From assembly GCF_900128485.1 (NCBI RefSeq), contig NZ_LT635859.1, forward strand, positions 71,450 through 120,783: DNA of 49,334 nucleotides, in the 5' to 3' direction. Under the pieces are notes generated by a model. It was not told where the DNA came from, ran no database searches, and worked only from the letters and a program-made list of their open reading frames with translations. Shown one piece after another: positions 1-9,759 of this stretch. Within the stretch, counting starts at the first letter, position 1; each line of letters begins with the position of its first letter. Both the position numbers and the translations under genes were made by a program. This DNA is from Duodenibacillus massiliensis. Lineage in GTDB: Bacteria > Pseudomonadota > Gammaproteobacteria > Burkholderiales > Burkholderiaceae_F.

Positions 1-2044
1 TCCTCGAGCACACCCGAGGCGGCAGCGATAGGCCGCAGGCCTGCAGGATGTCAGCTTTGTGGTTGCGTGCTTTGCCGGCAACGTACTGAGCACCAAGTTC
101 TTCTTCTGTCAGCAACTCATTTCCTTTTCGCAGTTTCGGGCCAAAGCCGCACCGGTAGAAGGTGATTTGGTTGTCATCGATGATTTGAGCCATCACGGTT
201 GAGTCGTGCAGTTCACGGCACAGTGTGTCAATGCTGATTGGCGTTCCCTGCTTTTTCAGTTTGTCCTGCAGCAGCCTCAGCAGCAACAGGGCCAGTACAC
301 AAGCCGTAATATGGCCGTAAATATGGCTGGAAGTCCAGACGTACATCGGGTGCAAGCCGATGTTGGATTTCATGATCCGGAAGCACGTTTCAATCTGATT
401 CAGGCAGTGGTACATCGAGGCGATTTCCTTGCCCGTTTTCAGTATCCGTTCTCCCTTGTCAACCGGCTGATTTACCTCGGCACCTGATGCTGCTCCCCTT
501 GCTTTGTTCTCCTGCTCGTCAGCCATTTCCGTCCGCTCAATGCAGTACTCGTCATAAACAACAGCAGCAAACCCGCAGAGCGCTTTGCGCTCTGCCAAGG
601 CGCTTTCGTCAATACCGGTGATCACCTGCTTTTTTTCCTTAGTGTCGGTGGTGGCGATACCTGCCCAAGCCGGCTTTCTTGTTTTAAGTTCCTGCCCGCT
701 TCTTCTGCGGATCAAATCAGCCCAGATCTCAAGCATTTTTTCATCGCGGCGCTTACGTTTTTCGCTCCAGGTCAGAACCAGTGAGCATTTGACTGAGCCG
801 CTCTTGCCGGTGCGCTCCCAGTCCTCAATAACGCGGTATTTGTTGCTTTCAGGATCTTTGTCGTTAATCGATTGATAGGCCGACAGATCAAGCATCTGCT
901 TAAGTGTTTCGTCATTGAGATTACTCACTTTTTGGGCCACCAGGTAGCCCAGCTCAAGCCGCTGGAGCATCAACAGATTTTCAGCTGAATTGAGTCCTCT
1001 GTCGGCAACAACAATGGCATGACCGATGTTGTATTTATCCTTGAGTTTTCTGATGGCGGATTCCATGGTTCTGTACTCGGAGCTGTTGCCTTTGAAAACC
1101 TCAAAGTCCATCGGAAAACCATTCTTGTCAATGACCAGAGCAATGGATACCAGCGGCAGATCCGAGCGGTGTTCCTTTGAGGGACCGCGCATTCTCAAAA
1201 ATTCAGGATTGTGATCATCAGCCACGGCATCGATGAAGTCCTGCGGCAGAGTGTCCGGCAGAACGGAGCCGTCATCGTCAAAACACGCTTCCGGAAGTTC
1301 TTTTTCTGCGCGGGCCTGCTCAGCAGCAGCCTGCAGTTTGTCCAGAAAATCCTGGTGGTAGTTTTCCATCTCGGCATCTGTCAGAGGTGCCTCAAAATAC
1401 GCATTGGTGACGTCATAAAAAACAAGCGTGGCTCTGTCAGTACCGTAGTGCTTGTCCATCTGACGGTTGACCCAGTTGAAAATCTCATCCTTGTTCTCTT
1501 TCAGAAAATCAAGCGTCCTGTAGCAGGCCTGCAGAGAGATTCCCTGCAGCGGAGCGCCGAGATACTCATCCTGATCATGGAAACCGGCCAACACAGAGCT
1601 CGGTCTCATGGCTTTTCTGAAAATCATGAAAGAAGCGGCGGCATTGAAGCTGAACTGCACTTTCTGATTGAGCTTGCTTTGCAGGTAATCAAATTTGCGG
1701 GGTAAGCACAAGGTCTTATTCCAGATTTGCTTCAGTGCATAGTGACCATACCGAAGCAGAGGAAAGTCCTCTGCCGGACTCTCACTTTGCCCAAGGATCT
1801 GCGCCACCGCTTCGGCCGTCTGGGCCCGAAGGGCTGCAACGGCCTGCTTTTTGCTTGCACGTTCACTGCCGAACTGCTGTTTGAGATTTTCCAGATAGTC
1901 GGGATCGTTGGCTGTCAGTTCATCAAGGCGTCCCAGGGTTTTGACGGTGCGGTGCCGCACCCGGCCTTTCTCGTCCCGATACCCTTCCACGAGTTTCACA
2001 TAGGAGAACTTGCCGTTGCCGCTTTTGGTGATTTTTACGAACAT
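1..2044 (-). mobile_element. IS1634-type DDE transposase, 3' end beyond window edge
   Basis: Reading the minus strand from ATG 2042-2044 gives one open frame of about 680 codons that leaves the window at base 1 without a stop. The N-terminus (MFVKITKSGNGKFSYVKLVE, then RHRTVKTLGR) is typical of the IS1634 branch of IS4-like transposases. DDE-type landmarks are visible: FYDVTNAYFE near residue 196, IVVADRGLNS near residue 330 and YHCLNQIETCFRIMKSNIGL near residue 560. The family catalyses cut-and-paste transposition with an RNase H-like fold split by a beta-strand insertion. No frameshift or stop is seen, so the visible part looks intact. It has its own promoter and is shielded by an upstream terminator-like hairpin. 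The family assignment rests on recalled motifs; the left inverted repeat was not identified. Confidence 0.85.
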
Positions 2045-2080
2045 AGTCTTTCCCCAAAGAGACCTTGATTTTCTAAGGAA

Positions 2081-2109
2081 ATTATACCATGACAGACAAC
2101 GGAATACAA
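2081..2109 (-). promoter_or_regulatory. Sigma-70-like promoter of the IS1634 transposase
   Basis: On the minus strand a -35 TTGTAT (2104-2109) and a perfect -10 TATAAT (2081-2086) are separated by 17 bases (2087-2103), with the transposase ATG 37 bases downstream of the -10. Spacing and hexamers fit a housekeeping promoter. Confidence 0.6.
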
Positions 2110-2130
2110 CAAGAAAACAATTTAGAAAAA

Positions 2131-2168
2131 GGCGCAAAAATAAGAGCCCGTGCGGTTTTACGGGCTCT
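2131..2168 (-). terminator. Intrinsic terminator-like hairpin upstream of the transposase
   Basis: A 9-bp perfect stem AGAGCCCGT (2143-2151)/ACGGGCTCT (2160-2168) with an 8-nt loop is followed on the minus strand by TTATTTTTGC. It lies upstream of the transposase promoter and points toward it. It would stop outside transcription from reading into the element, a common IS arrangement; it may also simply end an older flanking transcript. Confidence 0.5.
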
Positions 2169-2279
2169 CAAAAAGTTAGTTTGCTTTAAAAGTCAGGTAT
2201 TCTTCCCATGTCTTGCCACACATATTTGTGGCCAATTGACATCAGGACCAGCCACGACCATTTTTTTGGGAGAAACCAA

Positions 2280-5200
2280 ATGAATCGAGTCTTCAAGACA
2301 AAGTGGAGCGCAGCTCATCAGCAGTACGTCGTGACCGACGAACATCATGCAACCAAGGGCAAGTCCTCGAAGAGCGCCGTCGCTCTCGCCGTTTCCGCCC
2401 TCATGCTTGCTGCCGGCAGCGCCTCCGCCGCATACATGGGAGCCGGCTTCCTCACCCAGGACTCCTCCGCTGAATCCGTTCAGGCTGCCGTTGCCTCCTG
2501 GCAGACTGCCGAATACAAGAAGGACTGGGGTCTTGAAGCCATGGGCGCCGCCAATGCGTACGCTCTGGGCTTCAACGGCAGGTCCGTAACTGTCGGCGTG
2601 ATGGACTCCGGTGCTCTTCTTCAGAAGCACCCGGATCTTGCCGGCGACCGTTTCTCCGCCACTCACGTCAAGGGTGAATACTCCACCACTGGCAACCGCT
2701 ATCCGCAGGGTGCCCTCGAACAGTTCGAAGGTAACTACAAGGCTGGCGACACGTATGACATCACGGGCGACTGGAAGCTCAATGTCAATGACTCCCACGG
2801 CACGCACGTTCTCGGCACCGTCGGCGCCAACCGCGACGGCAATCAATTCCACGGCGTGGCTTGGGGCGCCAACATCATCTCCGGTAACACCGGCGGCACC
2901 GACGACAGCAACTACGGTCCGTTCCTTGACCCGGGCTACTTCCTCAATGCCTGGACGACCCTCGCTGACGCCGTCAACGAAGGCAACAACGGCCGCGGCG
3001 GTGTGATCAACAACTCGTTCGGCACCAACACCCGCATTACCATTGAGAACAAGCCCACGTCCGACGCCGAAGCAGAAGCCTGGAATGCTGCGCTCGTTGC
3101 CAGCGAAGGCGAACGTCATCACACCTGAAAGAAGGATAAGAAGGGCAACTGGCTACTCTATGGTCCTGACAATGGTAACGTGACCGTTCACTTCCCGGTT
3201 GACACGGCTGCTCAGTCCGAATACGAATACTTCCTCTTCAACAACGTCTACGGCAAAGATGCCGATGGCAAGCTCAACAAGAACTTTGTTGACTCCGCTT
3301 GGGATGCCGTCAAGGGCAAGAAGGTTGTTCAGGTGATGACCACCGGCAACCGCGACATTGCCAACCCGTTCTTCCGTCCGAACTATCCGTACTTCAATCC
3401 GGAAGCAGAAAACCAGTGGATCGCCGTGGCTGGTCTGAAGCAGTCTGCCGACGGCAAGAAGCTTGAACTCATCAAGACCTTCAACGAAGCCGGTACAGGC
3501 AAGTGGTGGACTCTCACCGCTCCGGGCAACGCCATCTACTCTTCCGCCGTTGTGGAAGGCAGCTATGTTGAACCTGGTTCTGGTGTAGGTGCAGGCAAGC
3601 AGCTCGGCGACTACACCTACGCAGCTTGGAGCGGCACCTCGATGGCTGCTCCTCACGTGACCGGCGCCTTCGGCGTTCTGTTGTCCCGCTACGCCGAAAT
3701 GGATGCGCTTCAGGTTCGCGAAGTCCTTCTCACGACGGCCAAGCACACGAACACTGACGGCTCCCTCATGGAAGGCTGGATCAACACCGACGGCTCGACG
3801 CCCAAGGAAGGTGAAGTTTCCGACCGCATGGGTTGGGGTGTTCCCGACCTGAACAAGGGCATGTATGGTCCCGGCCAGCTCCTGAGCAACTTCGAATACA
3901 ACATGAAGGGCGGTTCGCTCGACGTGTGGTCCAACAACATCTCCGCCGTGGCTCTCGCTCAGCGCCAGAGAGAAGATACCGCTTGGAAGAATGCTGCCCA
4001 GAAGTGGCTCGACCACGGCACGCCTCTGAAGCTTGACGACACCTACACGGACGCTGAAAAGAAACTCATCGGCGACATCATCCTCACCTCGCCCGACACC
4101 CTCAAGGGCATCGGCGACAAAAAGACGATCTCCGAAGCCGACGCCATCCAGTGGCGTAAGGACTACTTCCAGAAGCGCATTGACGCCATCAACGCTCGTA
4201 CGTACAAGGGTTCTCTCGTCAAGATGGGCGAAGGCACGCTCGTCATGACCGGTAACAACACCTATGAAGGCACGACCACCGTCAAGGGCGGCAAGCTCCT
4301 CGCCTTTGCCGAATCCATCGGTACGGACAACAAGGTGACGGTTGAAGGCGGGACGTTCGGCGTTCTTGAAAAGTACGACGACAAGTTCACGATGAAGGGC
4401 AAGCTTGAAAGCGCCAAGGCCGGTGCCAAGGAACTCGACATCGACATCAAGAACGGCGGCTCCCTCTATATTGATGCAGCTTCCACCGTTGCGGTCAAAC
4501 AGGTCAACTTCACGGGCGCCAAGAAGGTTGTGGTCGGTCTGGCCGGTGCCAACGCCGATGACCTTCTCGCCATCTACAACGGTGACAACGCCCGCGCAGC
4601 TGTTGCCGGCAAGTTCACGGCCAACAACGCTACCACCGCCTTTGACGGTCTGACGGCCGACAACGTCGTTACCGACTCCCTCTTCTTCGAATTTGACTCC
4701 CACGCCCTCGCCGGCGGCACGCTCACTGTCAAGATGAAGAAGGCCGACACCACGTTCGAATCCTTCGCCAAGACGGAAAACCAGCGCCGCATCGCCACCG
4801 CGATCGCGGCTTCCGGCAATGACCTCACGGCCAACATTCTCGCCGCCACCAATGGCGACAGCGTTACCGCGGTCTACAGCGCTCTGGACGACGACTTCTA
4901 TGCCACGGCTCGCAACGGTCTCGTGATGAACTCGACCGCCGTCAGCCAGGCTGTCATGGATCAGGCTCGCGGCATGGGTGAAGGCCGCTCCGTTGAAATC
5001 GACAACGGTCGTGCCCGTATCTGGGCTGCCGGCATCGGTCACTGGGGCGAAGCCGACGGCACCAAGTCCACGATGGACGTTGACTTCCGCACGGGCTTCC
5101 TCGGCGCTGAAGCGATTGTCGTCGACAACACCAAGGTCGGCGCCTTCTTCGGCTATGGCACGTCCAACTACAAGTCCGGTCTGAGCAAGATTGACGCCGA

Positions 5201-5807
5201 TGACATGCACTTCGGTATCTATGGTCTTACCGACATCGCTGACGCCACGATTACGTACGGCGTTGCCTACACGGATGAAGACCGCGACACGAAGCGCGCT
5301 CTCAACGGTGCCGGCACGGCTCACAGCGAAAAGGCTTCCGTCCTCCAGGGCTTTGTTGAAGGTGCCTACAACTTCGACCTGAGCGTCGCCAAGGTTTCCC
5401 CGTACGTCGGCTTCACGTGGGCCCACGTAAAGGCTGACGGCGCTACGGACGTTGCCATGGGCCAGCAGTTCAAGACCGCAGACATCAAGGACGACATCCA
5501 GATCGCCACGCTCGGCGTTCGCACCTCCATGCCGTTCATGATGGGCACCATGCCGGTCGCCGTTAAGGCCGACCTCGGCTGGTCGCACTACTTCGGAGAT
5601 ACCGAAGCTGTTGCCAACGTCCAGATGGGCGCTGACGGCCAGTTCGCCAAGATCGAAGGCAACGAACTCCAGGATCAGTTCAATGTCGGTCTCGGCATCA
5701 CGGGCCAGGTTGCCAAGCATGCCACGGTTGGCGTGTCCTACTCCGGTGCTTGGGGTAACGACATTAAGACCCACGGCATCTTCGCCAACGTTCGCTTCAA
5801 CTTCTAA
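2280..5807 (+). pseudogene. S8 (subtilisin-like) serine protease autotransporter, interrupted by one in-frame TGA
   Basis: ATG 2280 follows a GGGAGA ribosome site. The N-terminus (MNRVFKTKWSAAHQQYVV, then a basic stretch and a hydrophobic ALAVSALMLAAGSASA) is an extended signal peptide of the type V secretion kind. The S8 triad is present: Asp in VGVMDSG, His in DSHGTHV, Ser in GTSMAAPHVTGAF, with an oxyanion Asn in TTGNRD. A PATR-like repeat (GEGTLVMTGNNTYEGTTTVKGG) follows, then a C-terminal autotransporter beta-barrel ending in Phe. TGA at 3126-3128 splits the frame between the His and Ser regions; frame and similarity continue directly after it (KKDKKGNWLLYG), and a TGG-to-TGA change would explain it. 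As read, the protein stops after 282 residues and lacks Ser and the barrel, so it should be inactive unless the stop is read through or is an assembly error. Confidence 0.9.
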
Positions 5808-5852
5808 GAAGCATCCTTCTGATGCAAGCTTGACCGCTTGCGGATGACTCAA

Positions 5853-5886
5853 AACGGCCGGCAGTCCTTCGGGATTGTCGGCCGTT
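5853..5886 (+). terminator. Hairpin after the autotransporter gene
   Basis: An 8-bp perfect stem AACGGCCG (5853-5860)/CGGCCGTT (5879-5886) with internal pairing around a TTCG loop sits 45 bases after the autotransporter stop. No strong U-run follows immediately (TTCTTTTGTCC comes about 20 bases later), so it is a weak intrinsic terminator candidate. Confidence 0.45.
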
Positions 5887-5924
5887 CCGGGTCGGCACGT
5901 CAAATGCCGTTCTTTTGTCCCTTT

Positions 5925-5985
5925 TGGAGGTGGGTCAATTTTTATGTCGTTTTGAGGGTCAATTCTTATGTCGCTTGACATCCCT
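5925..5985. repeat. Solo IS21-like terminal repeat scar
   Basis: Two direct repeats of about 24 bp, GGGTCAATTTTTATGTCG and GGGTCAATTCTTATGTCG, lie back to back and are followed by CTTGACATC. Closely spaced direct repeats of this form are characteristic of IS21-family ends, but there is no transposase nearby. The array abuts a 5'-truncated gene, so it is best read as the end left by an element that removed that gene's start. Confidence 0.5.
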
Positions 5986-6487
5986 GGCCCACCAGGATTA
6001 CACCTCACCGATACAAACTACCGTCAATATTTATCCGAAGCGCATTGTCTTTATCACGCCCGGCGGCATTCCGCCGGAAATAACTCTTGATGATGCACTC
6101 ACTGAGGGAGTTAGCTTCTGCCGGAACGAAAAGCTTGCAGACCTTTTTCTGCGCCTTCGGTGGATGGAAAAAGCCGGTTCCGGTTTTTCAGATATTTTCC
6201 GTGCCTACGCACCCTATGCCGTCAAACCCATACTGCAGCACATTGTCCGCATTTTCCGCGTTGAACTGCCTAGAACCGATACCCCCGTTGACAGTCGGGC
6301 CGGAGCAGTACTCTCCTTTGTCCGAGCAGACAAAAACGGCCGCACACGCGCCGATATCGAAAACTATTTAGGCGTCAGCCGTCCGACAGCCCGTAAAATC
6401 ATCGAGGGCCTTCTTGCCTCCGGCGAGCTCATGCGCATCGGAAAAACACGAGCCGTACGCTACTGTCTGTCCTCCAATAATTCTTAA
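5969..6487 (+). pseudogene. C-terminal fragment of an AlbA_2/HATPase_c_4-type ATP-binding regulator
   Basis: The frame is open upstream, but similarity begins only about residue 36 of the open frame (VNIYPKRIVFITPGGIPPEI, then RNEKLADLFLRLRWMEKAGSGF). This is the conserved C-terminal half of the large family of AlbA_2-domain putative transcriptional regulators annotated as RecG-like ATP-binding proteins. A winged-helix-like tail follows (ADIENYLGVSRPTARKIIEGLL). Full-length members are usually 400-550 residues, so the N-terminal AlbA_2 domain and start codon are missing. The residues before the homology are encoded by the IS-like scar. Almost certainly a non-functional remnant; no native promoter remains. 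Confidence 0.75.
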
Positions 6488-6532
6488 AAAGTACACTGCG
6501 GCCATCCATTTTGAACCATAGGAGAACGGGAC

Positions 6533-6613
6533 TTTACAGAAACCCAAAACTTCAGCCGGCAAAAAGCCCTATGCAACCAACTGATTACAAAGGGCTTCTT
6601 CGGTTTCTGTAAA
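6533..6613. repeat. Long imperfect inverted repeat
   Basis: TTTACAGAAACC (6533-6544) is repeated in perfect inverse as GGTTTCTGTAAA (6602-6613), and an inner pair (AAAAAGCCCT 6561-6570 with AGGGCTTCTT 6591-6600) nests inside. It lies between convergent genes (the regulator fragment and dapA) and may act as a bidirectional terminator. It shares the TTTACAGA core with the adjacent hairpin at 6616-6664. Confidence 0.5.
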
Positions 6614-6615
6614 CC

Positions 6616-6664
6616 TTTCTGCCAAAATCTGTAAAGGCCTCTGCTTTACAGATTGGCAGAAAAA
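6616..6664 (-). terminator. Strong hairpin immediately downstream of dapA
   Basis: TTTCTGCCAAAATCTGTAAAG (6616-6636) pairs with CTTTACAGATTGGCAGAAA (6644-6662) over 19 bp with a 2-nt bulge and a 7-nt loop. It starts within a few bases of the dapA stop. There is no clean U-run, so it could be a terminator or an mRNA 3'-end stabiliser. Confidence 0.5.
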
Positions 6665-6666
6665 CG

Positions 6667-7563
6667 TCAGAGCTTCATGCCGGCTTCGCGCATCGCAGCT
6701 TCCACCACCTGTTGATTCGCTTCCGACAAGAGCGTGAGCGGCAGACGGATCGCCTTCCCGATTAAGCCCATACGGTAAAGGGCCCACTTCGGTGCCACGG
6801 GATTGGGTTCCACAAAAAGCTTCTGATGCAGGGGCATCAGGCGGTCATTTAACGCACGGGCCGTTTTGATGTCGCCCGAAAGGGCCGCCGCAGCCATCTG
6901 ATGCATTTCTTTGGGCAAGAGGTTCGCGGTCACGGAAATGACACCGGCCCCGCCCACAAGCATCAGCGCGAGGGCCGAGTCGTCGTTACCGGAATACACC
7001 GCAAAATCGCGGCCCCCGGTGGCCGCAGGAAGCCTTCTGATCAGATCAATCGCGCGGGCAAGATCGCCGGTCGCGTCTTTAAGACCCACGATGGAGGGAA
7101 GTTTCGCGAGACGCAGCACCGTGTCGTTTTTAAGGTCCGCAACCGTGCGGCCCGGCACGTTATAGAGAATCACCGGAATGTCAACGGCTTCAGTAATCGC
7201 CTTAAAGTGCTGGTAAAGCCCTTCCTGCGGGGGCTTATTGTAGTAAGGCACCACCTGCAGGGAGGCGTCCGCGCCCACTTTCTTTGCAAAGCGCGTGAGT
7301 TCAATGGCTTCCGTGGTGGAGTTGCCCCCGGTGCCCGCAATCACGGGCACGCGCCCGGCGGCGCTCTTAACCGCACACTCCACAACCGCGTTATGTTCGT
7401 CAATGGAAAGCGTGGGCGATTCGCCCGTCGTTCCCATCGAAACGATGCCGTCGGTGCCGGCTTCGATCTGCCAGTTAATGAGCTTTTTATAAGCGTCAAA
7501 ATCAACCGATTCGTCATCCTTCATGGGCGTGACGATCGCCGTCAGTGATCCGCGCGCAATCAT
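6667..7563 (-). CDS. dapA: 4-hydroxy-tetrahydrodipicolinate synthase
   Basis: This 298-residue protein is the usual size for DapA. The enzyme condenses pyruvate with aspartate semialdehyde in the lysine and diaminopimelate pathway, which supplies peptidoglycan cross-links. Landmarks by family numbering: GTTGES with Thr45-Thr46, YYNKPPQEG with catalytic Tyr108, ILYNVPGRT with Tyr134, and the Schiff-base Lys162 in GLKDATGD. The N-terminus [14 protein letters not shown] is standard, so ATG 7563 is accepted. It lies 44 bases after accD on the same strand and the two probably form an operon, with a long hairpin directly after the stop. Confidence 0.96.
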   Translation of the reverse strand: MIARGSLTAIVTPMKDDESVDFDAYKKLINWQIEAGTDGIVSMGTTGESPTLSIDEHNAVVECAVKSAAGRVPVIAGTGGNSTTEAIELTRFAKKVGADASLQVVPYYNKPPQEGLYQHFKAITEAVDIPVILYNVPGRTVADLKNDTVLRLAKLPSIVGLKDATGDLARAIDLIRRLPAATGGRDFAVYSGNDDSALALMLVGGAGVISVTANLLPKEMHQMAAAALSGDIKTARALNDRLMPLHQKLFVEPNPVAPKWALYRMGLIGKAIRLPLTLLSEANQQVVEAAMREAGMKL

Positions 7564-7607
7564 GATTGTTTTCTCCCTGTGTATCGGCGCTTTTGAAAAT
7601 TCGTATT

Positions 7608-8489
7608 TTATGCGGCAGGCGTCGCTTTTTTGCCGAGAAGCGCAACGAGTTCGGCAATAACCGGACGCAACTCCCGACGGTCCACGATCATGTCGACGGC
7701 GCCTTTTTCGAGAAGCATCTCCGCCCTCTGAAAGCCCTCCGGCAATTTTTCCCGCACCGTCTGCTCGATGACGCGGGGCCCGGCAAAGCCGATTAAGGCA
7801 TGGGGTTCGGCAATCACAACGTCACCCATAAAGGCAAAGGACGCGGAGACGCCCCCCATCGTGGGATCGGTTAAAACCGACACGTAAGGAATGCGCGCTT
7901 CACCCAAAAGCCCCACGGCCGCGTTGGTCTTAGCCATCTGCATAAGCGAGAGCAACCCTTCCTGCATGCGGGCGCCCCCGGAACTAGCAAAGGTCACAAA
8001 GGGGATGCGCTCACGTAAGGCGCGCTCAACGCCCAGCACAAAGCGCTCACCCACGACGCTTCCCATCGAGCCACCCATAAAGTCAAACTCAAAGGCGGCG
8101 GCTACGATCGGTTCTTTTCTCAGTTCCCCGCGCATCACAACGAGCGCATCCGTCTCATCAGTCTTGGCCTGGGCTACTGCCACACGCGCCGGATAGGGCT
8201 TGCTGTCCACGAAGTTCAGGGGGTTGGTGGGTCTTACCTCCGCGCCGATTTCTTCGTGCGTTCCCTTCCAGTCAAGAAAGGCCTTGAGACGTTCACGTGC
8301 GGAAAGGCGCATGTGGTAGCCGCACTTGGGGCACACCCTGATGCTGTCCTTTAATTCGCTTTGATAGAGCACCTGCTCGCAGTTGGGGCACTTCACCCAA
8401 AGGCCCGCGGGAATCGGGCTCTTGCGCTTTTCGGTCCCTTCATTGGACTTGGCGGAGATTTTCGGAAGGATACGTGTGAGCCAACTCAT
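7608..8489 (-). CDS. accD: Acetyl-CoA carboxylase, carboxyltransferase subunit beta
   Basis: AccD pairs with AccA to transfer carboxyl from biotin to acetyl-CoA, the committing step of fatty-acid synthesis. The ATG at 8487-8489 gives a 293-residue product beginning [11 protein letters not shown], the expected AccD N-terminus; the open frame extends 36 codons further upstream, but that part is not conserved-looking. The four-Cys zinc ribbon is present (C34, C37, C53, C56 in CPNCEQ and CPKCGYH). Crotonase-fold motifs include [27 protein letters not shown] and [16 protein letters not shown]. dapA follows after 44 bases. Confidence 0.95.
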   Translation of the reverse strand: MSWLTRILPKISAKSNEGTEKRKSPIPAGLWVKCPNCEQVLYQSELKDSIRVCPKCGYHMRLSARERLKAFLDWKGTHEEIGAEVRPTNPLNFVDSKPYPARVAVAQAKTDETDALVVMRGELRKEPIVAAAFEFDFMGGSMGSVVGERFVLGVERALRERIPFVTFASSGGARMQEGLLSLMQMAKTNAAVGLLGEARIPYVSVLTDPTMGGVSASFAFMGDVVIAEPHALIGFAGPRVIEQTVREKLPEGFQRAEMLLEKGAVDMIVDRRELRPVIAELVALLGKKATPAA

Positions 8490-8823
8490 AAACTGTCTTG
8501 TGTTTTTTACGTGTTCGGGCGGGAGCCAGTGTCCGTCAGAGACACGGACGCATTCAGTACGTCTCCCGCAGATAAGTTCAGTCATTTTAAGCCGCAAAGC
8601 GCGTTAACGCCTGAGATTTTGTCGGTATCAGTCGCAAAAAGTGCCCAACATCAGCCGATTGGATGACACGGAAAGCGATTTTGCCCATAGATTTTTAACT
8701 TCAGGCCGCGAAAATCCGGGGCGCCGCGACCTAAAATAAGCGCAACTTTTATTTGAATGCGCCTCCTTACACCATTTCCCTTTTTCCCCTGCGGTCTGAC
8801 GCGCATTCCGCACACAAAAACTT

Positions 8824-9651
8824 ATGTCCGACCTTGCCGCTCAGATTACTTCTTTGATGGCCTTAGGGCCTTTTGCAGCCGTTGCCGCCGCAACGGGCTT
8901 TACCTTTTCCATGACCGCGCTCGGCGCGTCGTTCGTGTACTTTATCCGCGACACGCACAATCAGTTCATGCAGAGTCTCACATTGGGCTTTGCCGCAGGC
9001 GTGATGATTGCCGCGAGTATCTGGTCACTGTTAATTCCCGCGATTGACGCGGCGGAAGCCAGAGGCGACATCGGCTGGATTCCGGCAGCCGGGGGCTTTG
9101 TGCTCGGGGTGGCGTTTCTGGCGCTTTTAGATAAGCTCCTGCCGCACCAGCACGCTGACAGCAATACGCCGGAAGGCCCCGTGTGTGACCTCGACAAAAC
9201 AACACTGCTCGTCTTTGCCGTGACGCTGCACAATATTCCGGAAGGCATGAGCGTGGGGCTTACCTTTGCCGCTGCAGCGTTAACGGGCGACCCCCTCGCC
9301 TACTCCGCGGCTGCGGCGCTTGCCATCGGTATCGGGATTCAGAATATCCCGGAAGGCACAGCTGTGGCCCTCCCCTTAAAGGGCTGCGGGTTTTCCGCCA
9401 ACAAATCGTTTGTCGTGGGGGCACTTTCGGGCATCGTGGAACCCATTTTCGGGATTCTCACGGTCGCGATCGTTCCCTTTGTGAGTCCCTATCTTCCCTG
9501 GCTTTTGGCGTTTGCCGCGGGCGCGATGCTTTACGTCGTCGTGGAAGAACTCATCCCGGCCGCGCACCTTAACTCCCATTCGGACACCGGGACCCTTGCG
9601 GTGATGACGGGCTTCTTACTCATGATGATTCTTGATACGTCGCTCGGCTAA
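8824..9651 (+). CDS. ZIP-family divalent metal transporter
   Basis: A 275-residue inner-membrane protein with about eight hydrophobic segments. The two ZIP signature metal-binding motifs are present, HNIPEGMSVGL in TM4 and QNIPEGTAVALPL in TM5, followed by EPIFG. This resembles the GufA/ZupT branch, which imports zinc and other divalent cations. The loop after TM3 contains LPHQHAD, a short His cluster that may bind metal. It is transcribed divergently from accD across 334 bases with no obvious operator, and ends at a clear intrinsic terminator. Confidence 0.9.
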   Translation: MSDLAAQITSLMALGPFAAVAAATGFTFSMTALGASFVYFIRDTHNQFMQSLTLGFAAGVMIAASIWSLLIPAIDAAEARGDIGWIPAAGGFVLGVAFLALLDKLLPHQHADSNTPEGPVCDLDKTTLLVFAVTLHNIPEGMSVGLTFAAAALTGDPLAYSAAAALAIGIGIQNIPEGTAVALPLKGCGFSANKSFVVGALSGIVEPIFGILTVAIVPFVSPYLPWLLAFAAGAMLYVVVEELIPAAHLNSHSDTGTLAVMTGFLLMMILDTSLG

Positions 9652-9678
9652 AGTCCGGTTAACAATTGGCAAAACAAC

Positions 9679-9717
9679 CGCCGGCGGTGCCCTGCTCGGG
9701 CCTGCCGGCGATTTTTT
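9679..9717 (+). terminator. Rho-independent terminator after the ZIP transporter
   Basis: Stem CGCCGGC (9679-9685)/GCCGGCG (9704-9710), followed at once by ATTTTTT. It lies 28 bases past the stop codon. Confidence 0.85.
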
Positions 9718-9759
9718 AAAATATCGGATTGTTTTTCAATCTTTTGCACGAAGCCCGTC

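Noticed and set aside
3126-3128. TGA as selenocysteine codon
   Set aside because: No redox-active Sec context or clear SECIS-like hairpin directly after the codon, and S8 proteases do not use Sec at this place.
3153-6008. 951-codon open frame on the minus strand opposite the autotransporter
   Set aside because: The plus strand has clear protease and barrel motifs. The antisense frame is open because of strong third-position GC bias and shows no recognisable motifs.
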